DNA of 64,000 nucleotides, taken from contig OY992833.1 in NCBI GenBank assembly GCA_963921425.1, positions 16,595,738 through 16,659,737 of the forward strand. The letters run 5' to 3'. This document shows, piece after piece, positions 26,138 to 37,020 of the stretch (its first letter is position 1; every line of letters starts with the position of its first letter). A model generated the notes under the pieces. That model worked only from the letters and a program-made list of their open reading frames with translations. It was not told the DNA's origin and did no database searches. Made by a program: the position numbers and the translations under genes. Source of the stretch: Dryas octopetala (Eukaryota; Streptophyta; Magnoliopsida; Rosales; Rosaceae).

Positions 26138-27700
26138 AAGCCACTCCAAAGATGCTACAAGGTCCTTGCTATGAAGTCTTTTGATGTGGTGATTGCTCTT
26201 CCATGGATTTTGGGTGTTGTCAAGTCTTTCTCTGCAGTGCAATATTATCCTGCAGGTTAACTTTTGACTCTTAATCAGTGCCAGCCACAACTTGAGGTAG
26301 TCAATTGGTTAAAAACGTTGGTTTCATAAGTCTTGATAAATGACTGACATCTTGTGGAGATCTGATAGATGGCAAGGAATCTATTTTTGTACAGCTGCCT
26401 GTACAGTAAGTTGTTTTTGTTTATTTTTCTTACTTGTGAAGATTTTTCTCTCTCGACACTCATCCAAGGGGTAGAGTTCTTACCTCTTTTGTTGTTGACA
26501 TATTAGGGGACCACTTCAAATATTCTTAGGCACGACTCTTAATTTTTGTTGATTTTGTTAATTAATGCACAAGGATGCTGGCTAGTATTATATATTATTG
26601 TGCTAGTTGCTTTTGTAATTTGAATTGACTGGATTTTGACGAATATATTTTACTTAAGAATATATTAGTTGTTTCCACCTGGCCTTGAATTCTTGAGTTT
26701 TCCAGTTTTCAATAGTCCAAACCAACATAATACAATGAGCTCTGGTAAGAATATGTTGAGTTTTGAATTATTATTCTAATTTTTTTCCTTTTATAAATGA
26801 TACATGGGAACATGCATAAACTGAGTTTTGGGAACATGGGATTTTGAATGAAGAGTTGAGTGATTTAATCCCATGATTTCTTGGGGTCTTTTTAGTCTTT
26901 ATGTGGGTTCCACATGAATCTCACGTTAAAACCATGAAACTGTGGATTATTAATTGGGCCAATGCCTTCGGTTTGAGAATATCTGGTTGGTAGGACTAAA
27001 AAGAGGGTTTAATAACACTTCCTCTTTACCATGATGCCTTCTATTCTATATTATTTGCAGCCACTATGAATCTACTCAATTCAGCTCAGCCCGTACATAC
27101 CCAAAAAGATTTACATTTGTACTACCAAAAGAGGAACTGAACTACTGAGGAATTATGTACCCAAAAGAGAAAAACAGATTTCAATATGCCTTAAAGAGTA
27201 GAAAGCTTTCAACCTTCATAATTGTATGCACAAGCTTACAAAGATTTGTTTTGAAAAATGCTTTTGAGAATTTCTCCAAAAATAGAAGGATGAGTATGTC
27301 ACCAGACACCAGCAGCCTGAAAATAAGGGGCGGAAACGGAAACAGGAAAAGATAAGACTCACTCAGTTTGTGCAGCTTAGAGACGTGCACATATGGTAAA
27401 GCCAATATACATTACACATGCCATAAAAAGAAAGAAAAAGAACAGCTAATATTTTCCGTGTGTGTGAGTGTTGCCATTTCAGCCTGCTGGATATATTACT
27501 TCCTTTTAGTGCTTATATTTTAGGGTTCCTCTATGTGGCTATTTTTAGCAAGAGCCAAGATTATCTTTTATTTCTCTCACTGCGTCATCTTTATGGTACG
27601 TACGTTAGGATGAGATTGAACCTATCACCCTACTTTAATCCTTATCTATCTTGTAAATGCGTAACTTATCTTTTTTCTTCCTGTTTGTGGATAAATCCAC
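26138..27700. other. CBP60 3' flank and intergenic DNA, no gene seen
   Basis: The 3' UTR of CBP60 probably covers the first 300-400 bases. The segment about 27570-27690 resembles 59490-59590 in the same orientation ('GGATGAGATTGAA', 'AACTTATCTTTTTTCTTC'), so part of it is a dispersed repeat. No coding pattern. Confidence 0.5.
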
Positions 27701-27719
27701 ATGGATTTAACAACCAATC

Positions 27720-28265
27720 ATGGATCGACATGTGGCTAGTCAGATCCTACTTCAGGCTTTGACTTTTCAACGGTCAAGCTCGGATCTCCACGTCACCACA
27801 TCAGTTCGACAACATTTTCATTACCAGCTCGGATCAGTTCATCCCGGCGGATCTCCCAAATCCAATCCAACTCGATCTGAAGATCTCTTAAGAATTAAGT
27901 GTTCATCTTTTCTTGGTTATCTCAGTTTGGTTCGGCTCGGCTCTTGGTGATCATCTTCTCAGACAACGGGCTACCGTCGAGCGACGGATGTCACATCATA
28001 CGTCGGACCCATCTGAACCAGTTCATCCATGTCCGATCCGAACGTAGATATGTTTTATACCTGCGTATACGATGTTTACGATCGGCTCGGCTCGAATCCT
28101 ACCGTCATTCTAGAAGATTGGAGTTAGGACGAACCGCCTTACTTGAATATCTCTGGCACGGCTCTCTAACAGATGGGACATCCCAGTTCACAATTATGAC
28201 TATTAGGGCATCCCACTTGATCTTCCATCCTTGCATTGAATGCAGCATTGAACTGACTTTTTAGG
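27720..28265. repeat. GC-richer segment of unknown origin, probably transposon-derived
   Basis: This 550-bp stretch is clearly richer in CG and CTCGG than its surroundings, with repeated 'CTCGGATC', 'GGCTCGGCTC' and 'CGACGGATGTCAC'-like phrases. The three overlapping open frames do not look like a protein family. It may be part of an LTR. No termini found. Confidence 0.35.
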
Positions 28266-28634
28266 TGAGCACCATAGAAAAAATTGGTTTTTTTTTTTTA
28301 TATATATTTTTTTATGCTTTACTCGCTTTGGCACAATAGAAAACTGACTTGAAAATATCAAAACGCTCTTATTTTCAACAAAAGTTTAGATGAAATGAGC
28401 CTGAGGTAGTACATATCGTAACAAATTTTTAATTTAGGTGGTAAATTGATACAATTTTTTTTAGGTGGTGAAATGAGACTGAACAGAAAATTCAGGTGGA
28501 TAAAGTGTAATAAAGCATTTTTTTTAAATAATATTTTTAGATTTTTTTTGTTTTATTTAAAGGGTAAAATTGGGTTTTAAATTTAAAAAAAAATGTGGAG
28601 GGTACGGTGAGCAAATTTGGGGGGGGGGGGGGGG

Positions 28635-29500
28635 TGTAGAATTCCCCGTACTGATTTTTTGAATATACTCCAAGAAAAGTAGGAGAAAAGCCAAAAAATT
28701 CATCACCCAAGACCCTGGTATTAGAATCCAGTCAGACATTCGCTACTAACAAGTACATGCCATCATGTACACAGAACGAGTGGGGCCAACAATATGCCCT
28801 TGTGGGTTTCAGAAAGCTAGTCTATATAAACAGTGCATCCGAAAGACTAGAACTTGGGGTTTGGGGAATTTTCATTTCCATTTCCAAATAGAAGGAAAAG
28901 GAATTGATTACCCCAAGCCCTCAAAGGAGCTCCCGGTAATCACTCCAAATATCCAAACTTGCATGAGGTATTCCAAAATACCTCTTCACCCAGTTTTTTT
29001 CTCTTTGTTGGTATTCATAAGCCTTTTCATGCAACCACTACTACAAAAAGGTGTATTCTTGGCGGACAATGCTGGCGGATTAGAGGTGTCCGCCACAAAT
29101 GCTTAAGCATTCCTGGCGGACGATATTATCCGCCAGGAATAATCAATTCTAGCGGTTTATTCCGCCAGTATTGATCAATACTGGCGGACCAATCCGCCAG
29201 GAGCAAGTCAAAAAAAATACCCCCGCGCCTCACTCATTCCTGGCGGATTAGACCGCCAGGATTGATTAATGTGATGTGATGCGGTTCTTGTTTGGTCCCG
29301 ATATTGCTGCTCTGGTGGTGGGCCTTTGTTTGAGGTTTAATTCTTGCATCTGCAGTCATTCTCCATGGTTAAGATGTGAAGCATGGAAGTAAAGTGACAG
29401 ATCAAAGCCCATGATGTCAAGATATGATGGAGCCATCCATGAAAGTGATGATTGATGATCTACCCATGTAGGATGTGAAAATGATGGTCTTTCGATCTCT
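28635..29500 (+). repeat. Segmental repeat, copy 1 (interrupted by a CACTA-like end)
   Basis: This unit recurs at 42270-42800 and at 51220-52053 plus 58503-58745. Shared text includes 'GAATTCCCC', 'CTCCAAG...GAGAAAAGCC', a TATA-like 'CTATATAAACAGTGCATCC', 'GACTAGAACTTGGGGTTTGG' and 'GATATTGCTGCT'. Copy 1 holds the TATA-like motif near 28820 and a 16-G homopolymer at 28619-28634. No copy carries a conserved open frame, so if transcribed it would be non-coding. Confidence 0.75.
29036..29270. mobile_element. CACTA-like terminus with clustered TGGCGGA palindromes
   Basis: It starts CACTACTACAAAAAGG, like the ends of CACTA (CMC/EnSpm) transposons. About 11 copies of TGGCGGA or its complement follow within 230 bp, several as hairpins such as CCTGGCGGACGATATTATCC. 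Clustered subterminal motifs of this kind bind the transposase in CACTA elements. The other copies of the surrounding segment (42.6 and 58.6 kb) lack it, so it is an insertion. No opposite terminus was found. Confidence 0.6.
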
Positions 29501-31240
29501 TGAATTTTTTCGGGATTTCTGGTTCATTTTGTATTTAATCTAGTTTGGTCAACAGAATTGAGGTTTCTTGAGATTTTACTGTTAATCGAGGTTTCTTAGG
29601 ATGCTACTGTTAATCGAGTTTTCATAATAAGATGTTACTCAAACATTATCTTGCTGTTCAACAGTAGATGAGTAAATGACAGATCGATCTTGCTGTTCAT
29701 ATACTGATTTTCGTCTCTCTCTCTCTCTGTGAGAACATGCATGGTGGTTTGACGAGTAAATGAGAATATGTAGGTGACAGATCGATCTTGGATTCCAGGG
29801 CTTACAGCTATCTGGAAAAAAACTCCAGTCCATTAAATTTTCCACCCTTTTCAAAACTGAATTGATTGATGGCTTGGGTTTGGCTTAGATGTTGTGTGTT
29901 ATGCCAATCATCTTGTTTTCAATTCCCTTCATCAAATGGGTGATATCTCGTAGATTTGGAATTAATGGGTTAAGCATGTTTGATTTTAAATTAGTATTTA
30001 CAATTTATATTGAAAATATAATCAAAATAAAGTCTAAAACGAAGGCGATGTTTTAGACATAAACACAAGATCAAAACACCAAAAAGATATGCATGATCCC
30101 AATATATATGATGGTAATCAGGAGTTAATCACCTTGTTTTCTTGCAAATCATAATTAGCTTCTGCAGAATGAAAAACTTATGTGCTTATAGGAGCCATTG
30201 TTGGCTGTTAATAAAATCCTATTTCAGTTACTTCCGTTTCATGTCATGGTCCCCATGTCAAAAAATTACTAAAAACGAGCATCGGATTAAAAGAGGAAGA
30301 GTACTGGTGAGGAACTAGACTGTGAGCACAACACGTACTCTGTCATTAGCAATATTAATTCATGAAGGTGTGCATAGAACTTCAAAAGTCTACTCAGTAG
30401 TCAATAATTAATTTTTCTCTTTGATCTTCTCTCATGTTTTGATGAGGAGAGATAAAAGCATGATATTCACTTGAAAATAATCAATGGAAGAGGTTGCTTT
30501 TTTTAATAACTTGAAATCAATGCTATTTAAAGTTTAAATAGCCATCATGAAGTAAAAAGTGTAATCAAGTAATAATGCAATATTTTTAGCTAGTGTTTCA
30601 GGTCTACATCTCTAGCTAACACATAGATATATATGCTATAATTGAAGACTAGTTAATGATCTTGGAAAGTGTTTTTGCATGTGTATTTTGCTTCTTGTGA
30701 TTATCTTCTATGTTGAAAAATTGGACAATAAGTTTTGGGAATTGCGTTGGCAGATTATCTGGGCTAGCTAGCCACGTTCACCTTTTGCTAATTGGTTTGT
30801 TTTTGTTACTGTGTATCATGAAACATATTGAAATATGGAAATAACTATTTAAGCAAGCCAAGTCTTAAATGGAAAGAGAAAAGTGAAAGATCTTTTCTCC
30901 TTTCGACCCAAAAAAGAGGAAAAGTACAGCACCAAGCCACCAACCAAGCCTTTCGTCCTCTCTCCACTTTAATTTTGCATGCAGCATTAATTAATATATA
31001 ATACTTGTAGGTAACGAAGAAAAAAATTAATGGAGATCATAAATACTATGTTTCTCAGTTAATAAGTTTGAATAGGGAGGAAATGTAATATATGAAGTTT
31101 TTTGGTTACATACATCCGAATGGAACTCTAGATCTATTCTAATCGTAACTCATTATTTCACCCACCCTCACCACTTGAACTAACTCTAAAAGCTTAATAT
31201 ATGAAATTTACTTTCAACACCCATACTATATTAATTATAC
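29500..31240. other. Intergenic upstream of the PELPK gene, no gene seen
   Basis: AT-rich. The phrase 'GTGACAGATCGATCTTG' occurs near 29675 and 29773 as part of a small local duplication. No coding segment was recognised. Confidence 0.5.
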
Positions 31241-31254
31241 CCATGACCTGCGTG

Positions 31255-31360
31255 TTGGTGGGGCTCGCCGAGTCTCCAGAAGGCTGAGGTGCCTGAGCTG
31301 CCACCACTTCTCACTTTCCAAACTTTTCCAAAGCCGGAGATGATGGAACAACTAGCTGGT
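31255..31360 (+). pseudogene. Possible remnant of a PELPK-like proline-rich gene
   Basis: 'GGGGCTCGCCGAGTCTCCAG' and 'TTTTCCAAAGCCGGAGATG' resemble the 'GGGGCTCGCCATCTTCTAGAG' and 'CCAAAGCCGGAACTG' parts of the intact gene 600 bp downstream. No open frame survives. Similarity is short and judged by eye. Confidence 0.3.
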
Positions 31361-31740
31361 ACTGCTGCAGCAGGCACAGTCGTTGTTTATTGAAGATGAC
31401 GAGCCGCTACACTAACTTGGATGCTTGAAAACAAGAAGCCAAGCAGGACAGCCATGTTCATAATATTGTACTTGGTGGTTAACCTCTTCATCTATCTAGC
31501 TCCCTCCCTAGTTCGGAACACGTACAAGTCAAACGTTGTTGGGGTTGGCTTGATTTGTCTGCAACAAATAAATACTAATTATATATATAGTTAGTAACCT
31601 ATAGCTAGCTATTAATTGAGAGTCCCAAAGAATTAGGGTGATCTGGTGAGATGATGATCTTTTTTTGTTTAAAGTGAGTATCCAAGCCTAACAACACCAA
31701 CAGCTTTGACCCAACCTTTCCACGTCTCTTATCATTCTTC

Positions 31741-31750
31741 TATCTATAAA
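31741..31750 (+). promoter_or_regulatory. TATA box of the PELPK gene
   Basis: TATCTATAAAG lies about 85 bp before the ATG at 31833, a normal plant spacing for a short leader. No other TATA-like site is closer. Confidence 0.65.
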
Positions 31751-31832
31751 GGCTTGTTTTGATGCCCAAACAAAATCACAAGTCATTACCTTTGCAAGAA
31801 CTACCTATCCTTTAAAAATATTAGCTCCAAAC

Positions 31833-32363
31833 ATGGCCTATCATCGCCTCCCGGCCTTTGTCTTGCCACTTTTCCTTTTTACTTTCTCCTTTATGACCTG
31901 CAAAACAATGGTTGCAGGGGCTCGCCATCTTCTAGAGACTCCCTTGCCAAAGCCGGAACTGCCAATATTCCCAAAGCCAAAGCTGCCAATATTCCCAAAG
32001 CCTGACCTGCCAACATTCCCAAAGCCTGACCTGCAAACATTGCCTAAGCCCGAGTTGCCACAAGTACCCCATGTCCCAACTTTGCCAAAGCCTGAAGGAC
32101 TGAAGTTGACTGAAATGCCTCATATCCCAACCTTGCCTGAGCTTCCAAAGCCTGAATTTCCTAATTTCCCAACTTTCCCAAAGCCTGAGTTGCCACCATT
32201 GCCTAAGCCTGAATTGCCAGCTGCAGTACCCAATGTCCTAAATTTACTACCTCTGCCCCATCTCCTTGACCTACCTAAGGTCACATTGCCGACCATCCCA
32301 ACCCTACCCAAGGACACACCAATCTCTTCCCTCACCTCACCTCACAAAACTACCCTTCCTTGA
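31833..32363 (+). CDS. PELPK-type proline-rich cell-wall protein (single exon)
   Basis: 176 aa, uninterrupted. Residues 1 to about 28 are a signal peptide with a hydrophobic core (FVLPLFLFTFSF) and probable cleavage near VAGA. From about residue 38 the protein is built of repeats of the pattern P-K-P-[ED]-L-P with x-F-P or x-L-P spacers (PKPELP, FPKPDLP, LPKPELP), which marks the plant PELPK family (PELPK1 is At5g09530). These secreted wall proteins affect germination and seedling growth in Arabidopsis. The repeat is most regular between residues 38 and 130 and degenerates toward the C terminus. The start is the first ATG after the TATA box. The matching duplicated segment near 42.8 kb lacks this gene. 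Confidence 0.88.
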   Translation: MAYHRLPAFVLPLFLFTFSFMTCKTMVAGARHLLETPLPKPELPIFPKPKLPIFPKPDLPTFPKPDLQTLPKPELPQVPHVPTLPKPEGLKLTEMPHIPTLPELPKPEFPNFPTFPKPELPPLPKPELPAAVPNVLNLLPLPHLLDLPKVTLPTIPTLPKDTPISSLTSPHKTTLP

Positions 32364-33047
32364 ATCTTAAACATTGTAAAGATATATATCCACAGTTGTC
32401 ATTCTCGCAACTTCTTGATGTGCCTCCGGTAACGATAGATTGGTGTATGCTTGCAATAATATCATATATTTCTTTCAGACGCGTTGTCGTTTATTTATGT
32501 ACTTTTTATTAAATTTGTGCTTGTTACTACTTGTTAATGTACGATGAATCATGAAAAGAATATTAATTCTTTATTTAGAATTTATATTGAGACTTGTGGC
32601 TATTGAGACAATCATATAGGGTCCTTCATTTGGATTGATGGCACAACTTTTAGAATGATATATCTATTGTCCTTCAAATTAAGTGGGAATAATTATCAGT
32701 GTTATTCTCTTAATTAAGTAATTAACCCGCTAGAGGACTGAATGGGAAATCTCAATCCCTGACAGTGCAATAACAAACATGGATCAATCGGATTAATGTG
32801 TTTGATTTTCTTTGATAAATATTGTTAATGAAGGTACGTATTTGATTTTATATGGATATGAGCTTGCCTCGAGAGTAGCACAACAAACCATCTAAGGAAC
32901 CTGATAGAAAATATATATGGTGTTTTTGTATTGCAGACAGAATGATTTGTTAGAATGAATAAATTAAATGACTAATAGATGAATTAATCACAACAAATAA
33001 TGAAAAAATTGAATTAAGACTTCCAAAAGTTCTAATATTTTCTCTAT
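32364..33047. other. 3' flank of the PELPK gene, part of the duplicated block
   Basis: The text from about 32390 ('CCACAGTTGTCATTCT', 'GATGTGCCTCC', 'GATAGATTGGTGTATGCTTG') recurs at about 42820, directly joined there to sequence that lies upstream of the PELPK gene here. From 32590 to 33040 it matches 43025-43500. No gene seen. Confidence 0.65.
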
Positions 33048-33756
33048 GAATTAAGTGCTGGATTCCACTGGGAGGCCCTGGGGAAATCTTTTGATGTCTG
33101 TGCAGTAGTTGTAGATCATGTAGTTGTTCTGCACCCATTTAAGCCTTTCTTGACTTGTAGTACGTACCCAGCTCTTGGGAAAGCCAAGCATCATTACTGG
33201 ATGCAGTTGGTGTATTAATTAGCACTACTACTTGAACTGCAACATGAGGCTCCAGAAGACCAAATGCAACCTTCAGCACTAAAATTTCCACCCCAAGCCT
33301 TGTGGCCCAGTCATCAGCATTCCAGAGGCTAAAATATATCCTCATTGGCTGGCTCTTTGGGAATGCAACACCATTTGATTCTTGATTCTTGAACTCTCTA
33401 TGCAAAGGTGAAAATTAAATTACTGATATATATTTTTGAGGATGGATATAGAAGTGTAGAACTTACATGATGCGCTGGGAATTCCAAAGAATGGAATAGG
33501 TGTGAAAATCTGCAGTTGGGACAAACCAGAGGTAGAATTGTTGCTGTCTGTTTCCTTTGCCTTGGCTGAAGACATTGGTGTGAACAATGTAAGGGTCACC
33601 ACTCAGGTTCCCCGGCCAAGAACTTCAAGTCAATCTCATCCCATGTTGACCTTTTTGAGGATAATGCAAATTAATACTAAATTAATGTTATATAAACCAG
33701 TCAGACCAATATTCCAATTATCAGATACAAGAAAAATATGAAGCAAATTAAAGTGA

Positions 33757-33885
33757 AGTTTCATTTCATGTCACTGGTACTTTCCGTCGAACGTTCTTTC
33801 AAACTTTCCATCCAAAATTATGTATCCCAACCCTCAATCACAACTTTTAGACGGAAAGTACCAGTTTGACACGAAAAAGAAGTTA
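33757..33885. repeat. Small inverted-repeat element in intron 1 of the XTH pseudogene
   Basis: 'CACTGGTACTTTCCGTC' near 33773 pairs with 'GACGGAAAGTACCAGTTTG' near 33853, with a loop of about 65 bp. A weak direct repeat TTAAAGT flanks it. The intact XTH copies lack it. Confidence 0.55.
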
Positions 33886-34029
33886 AAGTAGCAGAATTGT
33901 TGGTTTTGAGTTATTTAATTTGTAGAAGAACTACACTTTGGAGTATAAGATAAAGAGCAAAAACAGAACTGAGGAAAAATGAAAACAGAGGTCAAGCTAT
34001 AATTTTCAGAAAAATGGAGAGATTGTAAG

Positions 34030-34560
34030 CAGGGACGGATGCAGGATCCCCAACCTGGGGAGTCAAACCCAGGTAGAGCCTGGCGCCGCGAAGTGGCGGC
34101 AAAATTTTTAGGGACCGGGCACTGCAGCAGGGGCGACGGGGTCACGGCTGGCTGGGTTTGGGCACTTGGGATGAGCACGAGTGACCTGGCGGATCTGTGA
34201 AGAAGGTGACCTGGCGGATCTGTCACGACGTGAAGAAGGCGACCTCCAGCCCTCCTCTGCTCCAAATTGCTCCAGCCTCCACACGGCCACACACAGAGCC
34301 CAAGTGCCCAACACGGCCACACACGGCCAAAACGGCGTCGTAGTTGTCTGGAGCAGTGGTTTTGCTGGGTTGGGCACTAACACTTTCATGGCGTTTCATC
34401 ACTTGGAGGTCGCCTTCTTCACGTCGGGCCAGCGGGGTCGGGGGGTCGCCTTCTTCACTTCGGGGGGTCGTTGGTGTCGCCGTCCAGAGGTCTAAGCCTG
34501 CGTGCTCCGCCGTTCGGGGGGTCGCCCGACCCCCCAAGCTTGGCTGTGCATCCGTCCCTG
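34030..34560. mobile_element. Non-autonomous hAT element in intron 1 of the XTH pseudogene (531 bp)
   Basis: The terminal inverted repeats are CAGGGACGGATGCA and TGCATCCGTCCCTG, and a perfect 8-bp target duplication ATTGTAAG flanks them (34022-34029, 34561-34568), as expected for hAT. The interior is strikingly GC-rich with internal inverted and direct repeats such as GACCTGGCGGATCTGT twice. Its open frames on both strands are products of this composition, not genes. Confidence 0.92.
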
Positions 34561-34568
34561 ATTGTAAG

Positions 34569-35040
34569 GAGGGTCTGCGCCACTCTCTTAGCTTTCATTA
34601 GCATCTGTTGATTCATTACAACCCTAAGGCTTTAACTAATACAAAGCCAAAATCAACCACACACAAGTTTACTAACGTGGCTGACTAAGAACCAAGTACA
34701 AAAACTTAAGTATTAAGACAACAAAACAGAAAGACAAAATTTCTGAAAAACTTGACTTGAGCCAACATTGGCAGAAGATAGATACCAAAAGGACAATCGA
34801 TCATGAAGCAGGGGATCGATGATCCATCGTGTGAAACAAAAAAACAATGAAACATTAATATTTCAACACATTAATATTTCAACAATAAAACACAAAGTAA
34901 AATTCATGTTCTGAATTGGACAATAGTCAAAGTTCTGGTCTTGTACGTAGCTAAAATTTTCTCTTATATAAATTAGTCTGACCAACATTCCCAAATATTA
35001 GATACAAGCAAATTATAGTGACCAATTCAAGAGATGAACA
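34569..35040. other. Remaining intron 1 region of the XTH pseudogene
   Basis: About 470 bp without recognised coding or repeat structure apart from a small 'CATTAATATTTCAACA' doublet near 34855. The intact XTH genes have an intron 1 of only 118 bp, so this too is inserted sequence of unknown type. Confidence 0.45.
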
Positions 35041-35351
35041 TAGATAGTAGGCAGTGATAGTACGTGCATGCCATCAGAGTTTCCGGGGACAAGCTTGAGC
35101 TGCATGTCAATCTTGCCAAATAGATACTCATGCTTGGTCAAGCGAGAGAGTAAGAAGTTCACTGTTGAGTATCTTAGCCCGACCATCTCCCCATGTAATC
35201 TCAAAGTCTTGGTTTAAGTTGCCAGCAGAGGCAACACCATCACAGATTACTAAATTAAGTAGAAGTGGTATGATCAGCAGCATTAGAGTGGAAGAAGCCA
35301 TGGATATAACTTGTAAGTAGCTAAATCTTTTGTGCGATGAATGTGAACTAT

Positions 35352-36124
35352 TGTTGATGCTCAAAAATGGTAGAGCAGTTAACGTCGAGTCAAACCACGT
35401 GGACCCGTTGACCTCTCACTGAGAGGATGACACGTCGAAGTGGGGTAGGAACGGATAGCTGGGTCCGACTAATGAATAGTGGTGAAAACGTAATATCCGA
35501 AGCACCCTGCACAAATACACAAAAGTGAGCGGGAAGGGCACCGGTATGGTATCGGCCGAACCTCCTCCGACGCTCAAGTCAGTGTCAGGAGAATCTTTGA
35601 GCAGAGTGAGTGAATAGTATAATATTAATTGAATTCCCTTTTCTGACAAGAAAGTACCTCTTTTATAGTACTTTTGGAAGAGTGCCAACCAATCCGGTGA
35701 TGACACGTGTCCCTTATAACGACTCGCACAATAGGAGCGCCGCGTGTCTCTTGTTTCGAGGATCCGAATGAGTTGACACGGGTCGGGGCCTAGGAGGCTG
35801 GAGCTTGGGAGGCCGGAACCTAGGAGGTCAGGACCTAGGAGGCCGGAGCCTAGGGAGGCCGGAACTTAGGAGGTCAGGGCCTAGGAGGCCGGAGCCTAGG
35901 GGGCCGGAGCCTAAGAGGTCAGGGGCTAGGAGCCCATGAGCCCATGAGCCCATGAGCCCATGAAGAGCTTAGTCTTTGGGCCTAGGAAGTCGGTGCCTAG
36001 GAGCCCAGGAGTCTAGGAGGGGCTTAGCCTTTGGGCCTAGGAAAACCTTTGCTTAGGCCCAAACGACATGATGCTAAGTTTTATGTGACTTGTCGTTTTG
36101 TCCAGATGATTAGTCATACGAACA
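35352..36124. mobile_element. Solo LTR (773 bp) in the promoter of the XTH pseudogene
   Basis: It begins TGTTGATG and ends ACGAACA, i.e. TGTT...AACA, flanked by the 5-bp target duplication ACTAT (35347-35351, 36125-36129). Removing it with one ACTAT restores the sequence seen upstream of the intact XTH gene on the minus strand at 44650. No internal retrotransposon region is present, so it is the product of LTR-LTR recombination. It contains a minisatellite. Confidence 0.88.
35786..36046. repeat. Minisatellite of 'CTAGGAGGCCGGAGC' units inside the solo LTR
   Basis: Units of 14-18 bp such as CCTAGGAGGCCGGAGC and CCTAGGAGGTCAGGG repeat about 14 times with variation. There is also a run of four CCATGAGC units near 35935. 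GC-rich and imperfect. Confidence 0.88.
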
Positions 36125-36178
36125 ACTATAAACTATGGAATTGGAATTAATTGGATGGTTATGTTTGAGAAACTTGGG

Positions 36179-36468
36179 CTTTTTTTTTTTTGGTCATTAA
36201 GTATTAAAGAATAGAATCTATTGAGATATTTCAGTCCATATATAATTGTAGGATCTAACATCATGATTGTAGGATCGTATCTTTATGTATCAGTCAAGCA
36301 ATTCTTGACTGCTGTCAAGGCTTAACTTTAGGATCCAGTATATATATAGTTGACCTGTGTAGTTTTATTCTTCAATATAAATCATGTAACCACTATACAG
36401 ATGATATATAGAAAACAAGAGAAGTTTTCTCTACAACTTTGTCTCTCCTTTCTCACAATTTTACAATA
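36179..36468 (-). mobile_element. Retroposed insert with A-tail, 11-bp target duplication
   Basis: A 290-bp insert is flanked by AGAAACTTGGG on both sides (36168-36178, 36469-36479). Its left end is a T run of about 12, i.e. a poly-A tail on the minus strand. Removing it restores the XTH promoter text 'AACTTGGGTTGGTATTTATAC' also seen at 44700. Long target duplication plus A-tail indicate LINE-mediated retroposition (a SINE or a processed transcript). The body contains 'GTAGGATC' repeats; its source was not recognised. Confidence 0.75.
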
Positions 36469-36479
36469 AGAAACTTGGG

Positions 36480-37015
36480 TTGGTATTTATACAAATCGAT
36501 GAATGAGGATGTGAATGCAAAGCAGAGAAAAAAGTAGGGAAGGTCCAGTCAGCTCAGCTATAAACAGTTGTTTGCTGGAAAAAATAAAATAAAAGAAGTA
36601 TTTAAATTAATAAATTAATATATCCACCAAAATAATTAATAAATTAATATAGCACACTGTTTTGCATTACGATTGAGAATTTAAAATTTTGGGGGCAGTT
36701 TTTATTACACCGTGTTGAGCACCCACAGGCTGCAGGAGGTCCAGCACAGCTTCCCTTCCCACCTACCACCACGAGTGTGTAGTTTTGGCCATATATGTAT
36801 CCGCACCACCAAACACCGATATAAAGACAGAAAGAGCCCTTTGAAATTAAAGTGGAATATCTCACGTTTCTCTTGCAATTCCTTTTTGAAATTTAATTGT
36901 AATCCTTATCAAGGGCATATATTGAGAAGCTTAGCCAATCTTGGTTGTTCTGATGTACGTAGATGGTTTCTTTTTTTCCCTCGTTTTTGGGGGATCGATC
37001 ACGATATAGATGGTT
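36480..37015. other. Upstream region of the XTH pseudogene, duplicated block
   Basis: It corresponds to 44700-45120: 'GTGAATGCAAAGCAGAG', 'GGTCCAGTCAGCTCAGCT', 'GTTGAGCACCCAC'. The similarity ends near 36955. No coding segment. Confidence 0.65.
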
Positions 37016-37020
37016 ATCAT

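Larger units (their letters stand above)
33048..35301 (-). pseudogene. XTH (xyloglucan endotransglucosylase/hydrolase) pseudogene
   Basis: Three exon remnants align with the intact XTH genes at 43.5 and 47.6 kb: exon 1 35301-35044, exon 2 about 33664-33467, exon 3 about 33405-33060. Defects: a 26-bp deletion in exon 1 between two CCAAGC direct repeats, which shifts the frame to a stop; the intron 1 donor is CT in place of GT and its acceptor AG is lost; the catalytic motif EIDFE reads EIDLK, losing the second (acid/base) Glu, with a frameshift just after; exon 3 lacks its first 20-odd bases and about 50 internal bases. A hAT element sits in intron 1. The gene cannot make an active enzyme. Confidence 0.92.

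Noticed and set aside
28619-28634. 16-G homopolymer
   Set aside because: Rare and possibly a sequencing or assembly weak point, but no wider G-quadruplex pattern around it.
31932-32335. Minus-strand Leu/Trp and Gly-rich frames opposite the PELPK gene
   Set aside because: Mirror of the PKPELP repeat on the other strand.
34108-34601. Four overlapping 85-135 codon frames, both strands
   Set aside because: A GC-rich hAT interior with inverted repeats keeps many frames open; no protein family seen.
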